Positions 34,254-45,133 of a DNA stretch of 64,000 nucleotides are shown here, in pieces. This DNA is from Macrostomum hystrix (lineage: Eukaryota > Platyhelminthes > Macrostomidae). The position numbers and the translations under genes are program-made. Under the pieces are notes generated by a model, which was not told the DNA's origin, ran no database searches, and was given only the letters and a program-made list of their open reading frames with translations. The DNA lies in contig CATNEN010000004.1 of the NCBI GenBank assembly GCA_950097015.1, positions 248,001-312,000 on the forward strand, written 5' to 3'. Every line of letters starts with the position of its first letter. The stretch's first letter is position 1.

Positions 34254-36465
34254 AATTATGTCAAATAGGGATCTGGTCAAATAGGGATCTGGTCAAATAG
34301 GGATCTGGTCAAATAGGGATCTGGTCAAATAGGGATCTGGTCAAATAGGGATCTCGTCAAATAGGGATCTGGTCAAATAGGGATCTGGTCAAATAGGGAC
34401 CTCGTCAAATAGGGATCTGGTCAAATAGGGATCTGGTCAAATAGGGATCTGGTCAAATAGGGATCTTGTCAAATAGGGATCTTGTCAAATAGGGATCTGG
34501 TCAAATAGGGATCTGGTCAAATAGGGATCTGGTCAAATAGGGATCTGGTCAAATAGGGATCTCGTCAAATAGGGATCTCGTCAAATAGGGATCTGGTCAA
34601 ATAGGGATCTCGTCAAATAGGGATCTGGTCAAATAGGGATCTGGTCAAATAGGGACCTCGTCAAATAGGGATCTGGTCAAATAGGGATCTGGTCAAATAG
34701 GGATCTGGTCAAATAGGGATCTTGTCAAATAGGGATCTTGTCAAATAGGGATCTGGTCAAATAGGGATCTGGTCAAATAGGGATCTGGTCAAATAGGGAT
34801 CTGGTCAAATAGGGATCTGGTCAAATAGGGATCTCGTCAAATAGGGATCTGGTCAAATAGGGATCTGGTCAAATAGGGATCTGGTCAAATAGGGACCTCG
34901 TCAAATAGGGATCTGGTCAAATAGGGATCTGGTCAAATAGGGATCTGGTCAAATAGGGATCTTGTCAAATAGGGATCTTGTCAAATAGGGATCTGGTCAA
35001 ATAGGGATCTGGTCAAATAGGGATCTGGTCAAATAGGGATCTGGTCAAATAGGGATCTGGTCAAATAGGGATCTCGTCAAATAGGGATCTGGTCAAATAG
35101 GGATCTGGTCAAATAGGGACCTCGTCAAATAGGGATCTGGTCAAATAGGGATCTGGTCAAATAGGGATCTGGTCAAATAGGGATCTGGTCAAATAGGGAT
35201 CTGGTCAAATAGGGATCTCGTCAAATAGGGATCTGGTCAAATAGGGATCTGGTCAAATAGGGACCTCGTCAAATAGGGATCTGGTCAAATAGGGATCTGG
35301 TCAAATAGGGATCTGGTCAAATAGGGATCTTGTCAAATAGGGATCTTGTCAAATAGGGATCTGGTCAAATAGGGATCTGGTCAAATAGGGACCTCGTCAA
35401 ATAGGGATCTGGTCAAATAGGGATCTGGTCAAATAGGGATCTGGTCAAATAGGGATCTTGTCAAATAGGGATCTTGTCAAATAGGGATCTGGTCAAATAG
35501 GGATCTGGTCAAATAGGGATCTGGTCAAATAGGGATCTGGTCAAATAGGGATCTGGTCAAATAGGGATCTCGTCAAATAGGGATCTGGTCAAATAGGGAT
35601 CTGGTCAAATAGGGACCTCGTCAAATAGGGATCTGGTCAAATAGGGATCTGGTCAAATAGGGATCTGGTCAAATAGGGATCTTGTCAAATAGGGATCTGG
35701 TCAAATAGGGATCTGGTCAAATAGGGATCTGGTCAAATAGGGACCTGGTCAAATAGGGACCTCGTCAAATAGGGATCTGGTCAAATAGGAACCTCGTCGA
35801 ATAGGGATCTGGTCAAATAGGGATCTGGTCAAATAGGGACCTCGTCAAATAGGGATCTGGTCAAATAGGGATCTGGTCAAATAGGGATCTCGTCAAATAG
35901 GGATCTGGTCAAATAGGGACATCGTCAAATAGGGACCTCGTCAAATAGGGATCTCGTCAAATAGGGACCTCGTCAAATAGGGACCTCGTCAAATAGGGAC
36001 CTCGTCAAATAGGGATCTGGTCAAATAGGGATCTGGTCAAATAGGGATCTCGTCAAATAGGGATCTGGTCAAATAGGGATCTGGTCAAATAGGGATCTGG
36101 TCAAATAGGGACCTCGTCAAATAGGGATCTGGTCAAATAGGGACCTCGTCAAATAGGGATCTGGTCAAATAGGGATCTCGTCAAATAGGGATCTGGTCAA
36201 ATAGGGATCTGGTCAAATAGGGATCTGGTCAAATAGGGATCTGGTCAAATAGGGATCTGGTCAAATAGGGATCTCGTCAAATAGGGATCTGGTCAAATAG
36301 GGATCTGGTCAAATAGGGATCTCGTCAAATAGGGATCTGGTCAAATAGGGATCTGGTCAAATAGGGATCCGGTCAAATAGGGACCTCGTCAAATAGGGAT
36401 CTGGTCAAATAGGGACCTCGTCAAATAGGGATCTGGTCAAATAGGGACCTCATCAATTTGGGATC
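34254..36465. repeat. 16-bp satellite-like array with higher-order variants
   Basis: About 138 copies of tcaaatagggatctgg. The variants ggatctcg, ggatcttg and ggacctcg recur in ordered blocks: ggacctcg is found at 34398, 34654, 34894, 35118, 35262, 35390 and 35614, with all spacings (256, 240, 224, 144, 128, 224) multiples of 16. This shows amplification of multi-unit blocks. The array decays at its right edge into sequence (36466-36556) that is also present at 33214-33301. Confidence 0.95.
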
Positions 36466-36556
36466 TCGTAAAATTTGGATCTCGTCACAAAAATAGATCA
36501 TGAATTTGGGATTTCGATATATTGGGGTCTCGTCAAATTGAAATATTTTCAAATTG
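36466..36556. repeat. Dispersed 85-bp segment, second copy
   Basis: About 85 bp here (aaatttggatctcgtcac onward, through gggatttcgatatattgggg and the tcaaat/attttcaaatt words) match 33214-33301 almost base for base; this copy has a 7-bp extension (tgaaata). It adjoins the 16-bp array, while the other copy interrupts the ankyrin remnant. Confidence 0.88.
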
Positions 36557-37120
36557 TGACCTCGTTAAATAGGATTTTGTATAATTAAGACCCAGTCAAA
36601 TTATAATCGCATCAAATAGCAAACTTTTCAAAAAGGGATTTCTTTCTATCTGACGAAATCCCCAGCTAATAACCGTTAGCTCGCAAACAGTCTCATCGAT
36701 AAAAAATTAGTTTAAAAAGCAGTCAAGAAAAGCAAAGCAAAGCAAAGGTATGTGCAGGTGCGCACTGGGGCACAGGGTTGCTAACTGCTGTCTCGAGTCA
36801 ACAAGCCTCGGGTGCTGTTTCGGAATAACTAATGCTCGAGTCTAATTAAGGCCAGTTTTAAAGCTAACTGTATGCGTAATTTCTTCTTTCTTGTAAGCTA
36901 AAAATGCTGGCTCCAGCTATTGGACTCGCCTGACATTTAAGAAGGCATAGGCAACGCAGGCAGAAAGTGTCGAAATCTGCAGGTAGGCAGGTAGGCCGTG
37001 AGTAATTCGCACGGAGACAGACAGGTTGGCCGCGGAAGCCGCGCCAGAAACTGCGGACAGCTAAAAAGAGTAGCGATCTGGGCCAGAGAAACTCAGCAAG
37101 CAGGGGAGCCGGGCGAAATC
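36557..37120. other. Upstream region of the Src-family gene
   Basis: About 560 bp without tandem repeats. It likely contains the promoter or 5' UTR of the kinase gene, but no core element is distinct enough to call. Confidence 0.45.
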
Positions 37121-37150
37121 CGTTTTCAGCTCTCCTAGCGCCCCAACCGC

Positions 37151-37657
37151 ATGGGCAACTGCCTGTTCTCGAGGCGAGGCCGCTTCTACCCGGATCAGAA
37201 GCTGGTTGGTGACGGCGAGAGCTGCGCCACCATAGCCACAGTAGCCGCCGCCCCTGTTGCCGTAGTTGCGAAATCAGAGTCGGGCAGTTCAGCAGACGCC
37301 GCAGCCCACGTGCAGATGCGGGCTCTGTATTCGTTCGACAAGCAAGCTGACGACGACTTGGCCTTCGTTCAGGACGACATCCTCGACCTGTTGGATAATT
37401 CCAGCGGAGAATTCTGGTGGCTGATGCGAAACCAGAGAACTGGGGAGAGCGGCTATGTACCGTGCAACTACATCCAGCCGTACGATGGCGGGCCAGCCTC
37501 TCTAACCGCCTGGTTCGACGTCGACCGTCGGGAGGCCGAGCGCTGCCTCCTCATGCCCGGCGTGCCGTTCGGCAGTTTCATCCTGCGGCCCTGCGGACAG
37601 CGGAGCGAGGCCGGCGCCTTCAGCCTCAGCGTCCGGACAGACGAAGACTCCCAGGAG

Positions 37658-37691
<34 letters not shown>

Positions 37692-38971
37692 CGCAGCAAC
37701 AGCAGGTGCTAGTAAGGCACTACATTGTGAGGCCAACAGACCAGGGCGGATACTACATCAGTCCCAACCGTCGCTTCGCCAGCTTGGTGGAGCTGCTGGA
37801 GCACTACCAGAGCCAGCAGGACGGCATGTGCTGCCGCCTGACGCTGCCCTGCCCCAGGGAGTACGTGCCGCCGCCGCAGCTGCGCGACTTTGAGCTCAAT
37901 AGGAAACTGCTCACCTTTGTTGAGAAGCTAGGCCAGGGCTCGTTTGGAGAGGTGCGACCATGACTTTAGTACATGGCTGACAACATGACACAATCCAGCC
38001 ACAGTGCAGCATGAAAATGACACAATCCTGCCACAGTGCAGCATGAAAATGACACAATCCTGCCACAGTGCAGCATGAAAATGACACAATCCTGCCACAG
38101 TGCAGCATGAAAATGACACAATCCTGCCACAGTGCAGCATGAAAATGACACAATCCTGCCAGTGTGACCCCCCAAAATCGCTCGCCCGCAGGTATGGAAG
38201 GCAAAGCTCGGCCGCCTAGTGGAGGTGGCTGTGAAGAGCATGAAGGAGGCCACGATGAACAAGGCGGACTTCATCAGCGAGGCCGAGAAGATGCACAAGC
38301 TGCACCATCCGAAGATTGTGCAGCTAGTCGGTGTTTGCACCAGAGAGGAGCCGTTCTACATCGTGACGGAATTCATGCCCAACGGCGCACTGACCGCCTA
38401 CCTGAGGCGCGACAACGAGGAGGGCCGCAGGGTGACATTCTGCCACATGATTGACATGCTGTTCCAGGTGGCAGACGGTATGTCCTACCTGGAGCAGAAG
38501 CGTTTCATTCATCGCGACCTGCGGGCCGCCAACATCCTGGTCGGCCTGAACAACACCGTCAAGGTGGGCGACTTCGGCCTAAGCCGCTGCATCGAGGAGG
38601 AGGCCTACTGCTTCAAGGAGGGCACCAAGTTTCCGATTCGCTGGACGGCGCCAGAGGCAGCGAAGTCAAAGGCGTTTACGCATAAATCAGACGTCTGGTC
38701 GTTCGGCGTGCTGGCCTACGAGATTGTGACTCGGGGTGGCCTGCCCTACCCGGAGTACAGCAACAGTGACATACTGCGCCTGGTTAGCGGCGGCTACCGG
38801 ATGCCGAATCCCGACTGCCCGGAGGTTGGGGTGTCATGCGAGCGCTTCCTCTACGAAAATGTGATGCTGGCCAGCTGGCAGCTGGACCCTGCCGCCAGGC
38901 CCACCTTCGCCGCAGTCAGAAATGTTCTGGAGAACTACTTTGTGGAGAAGCAGCCGCAGTATGAGCAGTAG
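37151..38971 (+). CDS. Src-family non-receptor tyrosine kinase, two exons
   Basis: 526 residues: exon 1 37151-37951, exon 2 38192-38971, phase-0 intron placed inside the glycine-rich loop (GQGSFGE/V). Membrane anchor: MGNC gives a myristoylation glycine and a likely palmitoylated cysteine. SH3 at about 55-112 (ALYSFD, EFWW, GYVPCNYI). SH2 at about 120-236 with the phosphotyrosine-binding arginine in SFILRP. Kinase at about 249-510: lysine in VAVK (282), C-helix glutamate (297), threonine gatekeeper (326), HRDLRAAN (374-381), DFG (394-396), activation-loop tyrosine (406), and WTAPE. A C-terminal tyrosine (524, QPQYEQ) matches the Csk-regulated tail site. An 11Q-P-4Q run (about residues 170-185) lies within SH2. 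All regulatory and catalytic residues are intact. A ttttcag acceptor lies 21 nt before the ATG. Confidence 0.96.
37657..37707 (+). repeat. CAG/CAA repeat encoding polyglutamine in SH2
   Basis: Codons cag with single caa interruptions encode 11 Gln, one Pro and 4 Gln. By alignment to Src-family SH2 domains the run sits in a surface loop between the central beta strands (after FSLSVR and before HYIVR), not in the phosphotyrosine pocket. Confidence 0.9.
37975..38165. repeat. 31-bp minisatellite in the Src-gene intron
   Basis: Six copies of a 31-bp unit (cctgccacagtgcagcatga plus aaatgacacaa and t-variants) nearly fill the 240-bp intron 37952-38191. Confidence 0.92.
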
Positions 38972-39019
38972 GGGCTGAGAGGGGAGAGCAGGGAGGAAGT
39001 AGGTGTTCAATAATAGAAA

Positions 39020-39425
39020 GAAGGGCCTGAAGAGGAGGATGAAGGGCCTGGAGAGGAGGATGTAGGGCCTGGAGAGGAGGATGTAGGGCCTGGAGAGGAT
39101 GAAGGGCCTGGAGAGGAGGATGTAGGGCCTGGAGAGGAGGATGAAGGGCCTAGAGAGGAGGATGAAGGGCCTGGAGAGGAGGATGAAGGGCCTGGATAGG
39201 AGGATGTAGGGCCTGAAGAGGAGGATTTAGGGCCTGAAGAGGAGGATGTAGGGCCTGGAGAGGAGGATGTAGGGCCTGAAGAGGTGGATGTAGGGCCTGG
39301 AGAGGAGGATGTAGGGCCTGGAGAGGAGGATGTAGGGCCTGAAGAGGAGGATGTAGGGCCTGGAGAGGAGGATGTAGGGCCTGGAGAGGAGGATGTAGGG
39401 CCTGGAGAGGAGGATGCAGCACCTG
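39020..39425. repeat. 21-bp purine-rich minisatellite downstream of the Src gene
   Basis: About nineteen copies of a 21-bp unit (gcctggagaggaggatgtag plus g) begin about 50 bp after the kinase stop codon, so the array may be in the 3' UTR. Variants are gcctgaag and gatgaagg; one copy is shortened by 3 bp. The plus strand is purine-rich. Confidence 0.93.
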
Positions 39426-39764
39426 CAGGGGAAGCAGGGAAAAGTAGAATGACGAAAGCTGGGGAGGCAAATTTATGAATGCTGAACACTGCAAAAATCA
39501 AAATAATTCCTGGCCCTGATACGAGTAAGAACCATAATTATATTGCCTAATTGTTTGCGCTATCTATTATTAATCCGTGATTTTCTCTAATCTTGAAGTA
39601 AATCTTCTTAACCGAAATCTGAGCACCGGCGTCCCAAGCAGCACTGGTTGTGTACTTAACTCACACATCAGTCGAGTATTGCACATACTGTCCCAGAATG
39701 CTTCAGAATAAAATATACAAAAAATATAACTGAAGTTCGCGCAAAACTTTTTTACGAGATGTTC
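39426..39764. other. Unique spacer
   Basis: About 340 bp of AT-rich sequence with a possible AATAAA (39708 region). No gene seen. Confidence 0.45.
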
Positions 39765-40885
39765 TCAACCTGAGGATCTGGGAGCAATGCCAACCCAAAC
39801 CTGAGGATCAGGGAGCAATGCCAACCCAAACCTGAGGATCTGGGAGCAATGCCAACCCAAACCTGAGGATCTGGGAGCAAAGCCTACCCAAACCTGAGGA
39901 TCTGGGAGCAATGCCAATCCAAACCTGAGAACCTGGGAGCAATGCCTACCCAAAACCTGAGGATCTGGGAGCAATGCCTACCCAAACCTAAGGATCTGGG
40001 AGCAATGCCAACCCAAACCTGAGAACCTGGGAGCAATGCCTACCCAAACCTGAGGATCTGGGAGCAATGCCAACCCAAACCTGAGGATCTGGGAGCAATG
40101 CCTACCCAAAACCTGAGGATCTGGGAGCAATGCCTACCCAAACCTGAGGATCTGGGAGCAATGCCTACCCAAAACCTGAGGATCTGGGAGCAATGCCTAC
40201 CCAAACCTAAGGATCTGGGAGCAATGCCAACCCAAACCTGAGGATCTGGGAGCAATGCCAATCCAAACCTGAGGATCTGGGAGCAATGCCTACCCAAACC
40301 TGAGGATCTGGGAGCAATGCCAATCCAAACCTGAGGATCTGGGAGCAATGCCTACCCAAACCTGAGGATCTGGGAGCAATGCCAATCCAAACCTGAGGAT
40401 CTGGGAGCAATGCCTACCCAAACCTGAGGATCTGGGAGCAATGCCGATCCAAACCTGAGGATCTGGGAGCAATGCCTACCCAAACCTGAGGATCTGGGAG
40501 CAATGCCTACCCAAACCTGAGGATCTGGGAGCAATGCCTACCCAAACCTGAGGATCTGGGAGCAATGCCAATCCAAACCTGAGGATCTGGGAGCAATGCC
40601 TACCCAAACCTGAGGATCTGGGAGCAATGCCTACCCAAACCTGAGGATCTGGGAGCAATGCCTACCCAAACCTGAGGATCTGGGAGCAATGCCAATCCAA
40701 ACCTGAGGATCTGGGAGCAATGCCTACCCAAACCTGAGGATCTGGGAGCAATGCCTACCCAAACCTGAGGATCTGGGAGCAATGCCTACCCAAAAACTGA
40801 GGATCTGGGAGCAATGCCTACCCAAACCTGAGGATCTGTGGGAAGTGTTTGCTCAGCCTGAGGATCTGGGAGCAATGACGATCAA
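39765..40885. repeat. 31-bp minisatellite
   Basis: About thirty-six copies of a 31-bp unit (ggatctgggagcaatgcc then tacccaaacctga or aatccaaacctga). The tac and aat variants alternate for much of the right half, suggesting a 62-124-bp higher-order unit. Repeated ATG/CAT words give 60-100-codon shadow frames on the minus strand. Confidence 0.95.
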
Positions 40886-41685
40886 AAAGTATCTACAAAA
40901 AGAGCGAGTAAAAATCGCAAGCAACATTTCAATTATCGATATCGACTTGTTTCAACTGAAAAGCTTCCCTTGTCAATTCTTATCCTGCTTATCGTCGTTA
41001 ACAATTAGAGAATGTAATTTTAACATCAACACAGACTTTTGGTGAGTAAAAGCTAATCACAAGAGGTTTTGTGTCCATTTGAAAACAAGCGATCGAGACA
41101 TACTGAGAGGAGAAATAATTTTCATTAAAAAAATCAAGTGTCCACGCTATCGCTAGTTGAATAAGTGATTGGATTAACTCGACTTTACTGGATATTCCAA
41201 TGTGCATTGGGAACAGAAAACAAGATAGCGGAAACAAAAAACTAATATGCGTACTGTAAACAGGAGACCATCGGTTGGAATAAAAACATGCATTACACTT
41301 AGGCGGCTAGTGCAATTAGGAGAGAATTTCAATTGCACAAATGAGAACAGCAAGCTACCCTACTGAAAGTAGGCAGACAAGAGCAATGCGCCTGGAGATC
41401 TGATATTTTAAAACGACCGGAATAAGTACATTTAGTGCAGAAAAGCAAATAGAAGATTATTACCGATTGGGAAAACTGGTGTTTTGTAAGATAACAAAAT
41501 AGTGGACTTCCAATCTGCACTGCAATATTATAAGCAATCATCTTCGTATCTAGAATCCAAATATAGCCAAAAAAATAATTCAATGATTAAAAATACGATT
41601 ATATTAAACACATAGATACATTTTGATAATTAAATAGCAGATGCTAACTGGGGAGACCACATGGATTATAAAGTAGAATCGTAGA
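40886..41685. other. Unique spacer
   Basis: About 800 bp of AT-rich DNA with no supported gene or repeat. Confidence 0.5.
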
Positions 41686-41689
41686 AGGG

Positions 41690-42985
41690 ATTGAAGGGAG
41701 AAGATAAAATTATGATTGAAGGGAGAAGATAAAATTATGATTGAAGGAAGAAAAGGAAGTGATTGAAGGGGGGAGATAAGAAGGGATTGATGGGAGGAGA
41801 AGAAGGGATTGAAGGGAGGAGAAGAAGGAATTGAAGGGAGGAGAAGGGACTGAAGGGAGGAGATAAGAAGGAATTGAAGGGAGGAGATAAGAAGGTATTG
41901 AAGGGAGGAGATAAGAAGGGACTGAAGGGAGGAGATAAAATATGATTAAAGGAAGGAGATAAGAAAGGATTGAAGGGAGGAGAAGGGATTGAAGGGAGGA
42001 GAAGAAGGGATTGAAGGGAGGAGATAAGAAGGAATTGAAGGGAGGAGATAAGAAGGTATTGAAGGGAGGAGATAAGAAGGGACTGAAGGGAGGAGATAAA
42101 ATATGATTAAAGGAAGGAGATAAGAAAGGATTGAAGGGAGGAGAAGGGATTGAAGGGAGGAGAAGAAGGGATTGAAGGGAGGAGATAAGAAGGGATTGAA
42201 GGGAGGAGCAGGGATTGAAGGGAGGAGATGAAGGGATTGAAGGGAGGAGAGGAAGGGATTGAAGGGAGGAGAGGAAGGGATTGAAGGGAGGAGAAAAAGG
42301 GATTGAAGGGAGGAGAAGGAATTGAAGGGAGGAGAAGAAGGGATTGAAGGGAGGAGAAGAAGGGATTGAAGACAGGAGAGGAAGGGATTGAAGGGAGGAG
42401 CAGGGATTGAAGACAGGAGAGGAAGGGATTGAAGGGAGGAGAAGAAGGGATTGAAGGGAGGAGCAGGGATTGAAGACAGGAGAGGAAGGGATTGAAGGGA
42501 GGAGAAGAAGGGATTGAAGACAGGAGAGGAAGGGATTGAAGGGAGGAGAAGGGATTGAAGGGAGGAGAAGGGATTGAAGGGAGGAGAAGAAGGGACTGAA
42601 GGGAGGAGAGGAAGGGATTGAAGGGAGGAGAAGGGATTGAAGGGAGGAGAAGGGATTGAAGGGAGGAGAAGGGATTGAAGGGAGGAGAAGGGATTGAAGG
42701 GAGGAGAAGGGATTGAAGGGAGGAGAAGAAGGGATTGAAGACAGGAGAGGAAGGGATTGAAGGGAGGAGCAGGGATTGAAGACAGGAGAGGAAGGGATTG
42801 AAGGGAGGAGAAGAAGGGATTGAAGGGAGGAGCAGGGATTGAAGACAGGAGAGGAAGGGATTGAAGGGAGGAGAAGAAGGGATTGAAGGGAGGAGCAGGG
42901 ATTGAAGGGAGGAGAAGGGATTGAAGGGAGGAGAAGAAGGGACTGAAGGGAGGAGATAAAATATGATTAAACGGAGGAGAGACAA
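41690..42985. repeat. Variable-length GA-rich minisatellite
   Basis: Units built on ggattgaagggaggaga followed by 0-7 extra bases (aga, taaga, ggaa, gc) give lengths of about 16-25 bp. A block of about 350 bp occurs twice at the left (41780-42000 resembles 42000-42180), and a gacagg variant recurs in sets. The plus strand is nearly all purine plus t. Confidence 0.93.
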
Positions 42986-43589
42986 GGGATTAATAGGGAG
43001 AGGCGGATGGTATAAAATAGCGAAATGACAATCTGGGATATGGATAAATTTGGCTGCAACGAAGCAATGTCTCACACAAATAACTTATATAAGCATATTG
43101 TGTTACACAGTACATAGCCCGAAATTTGACAACAATAACAATATAAGTAATGCTTTGTTCGCATTAGTCCACTTAAACGATATTATTCCTATATTGAAAC
43201 ACTGCGGCGTCAATTTCAATTCATGATCTGTAACGGAGGTTCGCATCTAGATAAAACAACAAGCAATCAAAATTTAGCTCACATTGACAAGATGAGAAAG
43301 GAAAAGTTTATTTTGATTATAATTTGCTTTGTAACTGAACCATAACCATGTTCTAAACAGCAATACATTAATGTGGATAGAAAGTAATAAGAGTAAACGA
43401 AAATAAATGGTGAACAATCGTAAATGAGTGAATGAATCAATCGGAGTGTTACTGTTCGGTAAATCTGTAAATTTATTCTTGAATCATTTGTCTCCCAACT
43501 GTGCCGCACATCTACAAATATGAGCCACGTGTAACAAAGTAGATCGACACCGTAAATCCTATAAAGTTCGCACTGAATAAAGGGAAGAG
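42986..43589. other. Unique spacer
   Basis: About 600 bp, AT-rich, with no gene recognised. Confidence 0.5.
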
Positions 43590-43965
43590 ACTAATGAGGT
43601 GGTGGATGCTGCAGTAGGGCAGAGAAAAGGAGGTGGTAGGTGCTGCAGTTGGGAAGAGAAAGGGAGGTGGTGGGTGCTGCAGTAGGGCAGAGAAAATGAG
43701 GTGGTGGTTGCTGCAGTAGGGCAGAGAAAAGGAGGTGGTGGGTGCTGCAGTAGGGCAGAGAAAAGGAGGTGGTGGGTGCTGCAGTAGGGCAGAGAAAAGG
43801 AGGTGGTGGGTGCTGCAGTTGGGAAGAGAAAGGGAGGTGGTGGGTGCTGCAGTAGGGCAGAGAAAATGAGGTGGTGGGTGCTGCAGTTGGGCAGAGAAAA
43901 TGAGGTGGTGGGTGCTGCAGTTGGGCAGAGAAAATGAGGTGGTGGGTGCTGGGAAAATGGGTGGT
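43590..43965. repeat. 34-bp minisatellite downstream of Rab7
   Basis: Eleven copies of a 34-bp unit (gtgggtgctgcagtagggca then gagaaaaggaggtg). Two variants (tagggca/ttgggaa) are interspersed. It lies about 100 bp beyond the Rab7 polyadenylation signal. Confidence 0.93.
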
Positions 43966-44070
43966 GACAATTCTAAATTTTTGTTGAGCGTGCATCTGCG
44001 AATACCAATCAAAACCCAATAAGAAATTTCTCGCAATAGACTGAAAACATGGCATGTAAAATCATTTGAG

Positions 44071-44076
44071 TTTATT
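44071..44076 (-). terminator. Rab7 polyadenylation signal AATAAA
   Basis: AATAAA on the minus strand 43 nt after the stop codon (44119-44121), implying a 3' UTR of only about 60-70 nt. Confidence 0.65.
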
Positions 44077-44118
44077 GGTGATGGATTTCATCAAGGCTCC
44101 CTACAATGGGCCGAGCGA

Positions 44119-45128
44119 TCAGCACGAGCAACCGCCCTGCTGGCCGCCCTGCTGCCCGGAGCCGGCGCCACCCTGCAGCTGGATGGCTGGCGGCAGTTCG
44201 GAGGCGCCGGCGTCGTCAGCGGCGGCCTCCTGGGCCAGGGCGTCTTTGGCCAGCTGCATGAAGGCGGCCTCAACGTTGACGGCCTCCTTGGCGCTGCACT
44301 CGAAGTAGGGCATGTTGGATTTTGTCTGCGCCCACTGGGCGGCCCGCTTCTTGGTGACGCCGCGGTTCTCCAGGTCGATCTTGTTGCCAGCCAGCACGAA
44401 GGGGAAATTGTCCGGATCCCTGGGGCTGGCCTGGATCAGGAACTCGTCCCGCCAAGAGTCCAGCGTCTTAAACGAGTTCGGCTGCGTCACGTCGTACACT
44501 GCGGGAATTGGCGGCGTGCGGGGATTGGGATTGGGGATTCTCGGAAACTGGGATTGGGGATTCTCGGAAACTGGGATTGGGGATTCTCGGAAACTGGATT
44601 GGGGATTCTCGGAAGCTGGATTGGGGATTCTTGGAAACTGGATTGGGGATTCTTGGAAACTGGGATTGTGATTCTTGGAAACTGTAATTAGGGATTCTTG
44701 GAAACTGCGATTGATGATTGTAGAAAACTGGGATGGGAGATTATTTGGAAGTTGGAATTGGGGATTCTGTGAACCTGTGACAGAGACTCCTGTTTTTTAT
44801 TGATAAGTATTGTATTAAGGAGCGAGAAGAGTTGGAATATCCATAAAAGTTCAGCCGACTCACCCAGCATGCAGGCATCGGCGCCGCGGTAGAAGGCCAC
44901 GCCAAGGGACTGGAATCGCTCCTGACCGGCGGTGTCCCACAGCTGCAGGGTGACCACCCGGTCATCAACCATCAGCTCCTTGGTGAGGAAGTCAGCCCCA
45001 ATGGTGGCCTTGTACTGGTTGCTGAACTTGCGGTTAACAAACTGGTTCATCAGGGAGGTCTTGCCGACACCGGAGTCGCCAAGGATGATCACCTTGAGCA
45101 GGATCTTCTTGCGGCTGGCACTGGACAT
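44119..45128 (-). CDS. Rab7 small GTPase, two exons
   Basis: 214 residues; exon 1 45128-44864, exon 2 44498-44119, with the junction valine split by a phase-1 intron (donor GTGAGT, acceptor cccgcag). Near-identical to Rab7 over long stretches: [20 protein letters not shown] (P-loop), the switch I region [54 protein letters not shown], and a C-terminal CSC for double geranylgeranylation. Rab7 directs late endosome to lysosome traffic. The tail before CSC is Gly/Gln-rich ([18 protein letters not shown]), unlike the acidic/polar tail of vertebrate Rab7. A splice-acceptor-like attaatcag lies only 5 nt before the ATG. Confidence 0.97.
44515..44775. repeat. 22/23-bp minisatellite in the Rab7 intron
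   Basis: About eleven copies of a unit ggaaactgggattggggatt plus ctc or ctt, with degenerate copies toward 44775. It occupies most of the 365-bp intron. The word attggggatt is shared with the 27-bp array at the left edge of the window. Confidence 0.9.
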
Positions 45129-45133
45129 GCTTT

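Noticed and set aside
42107-43075. 322-codon minus-strand frame, Pro/Phe/Leu/Ser repeat
   Set aside because: Purine-rich array read antisense; unit length varies so no stable protein repeat is kept.
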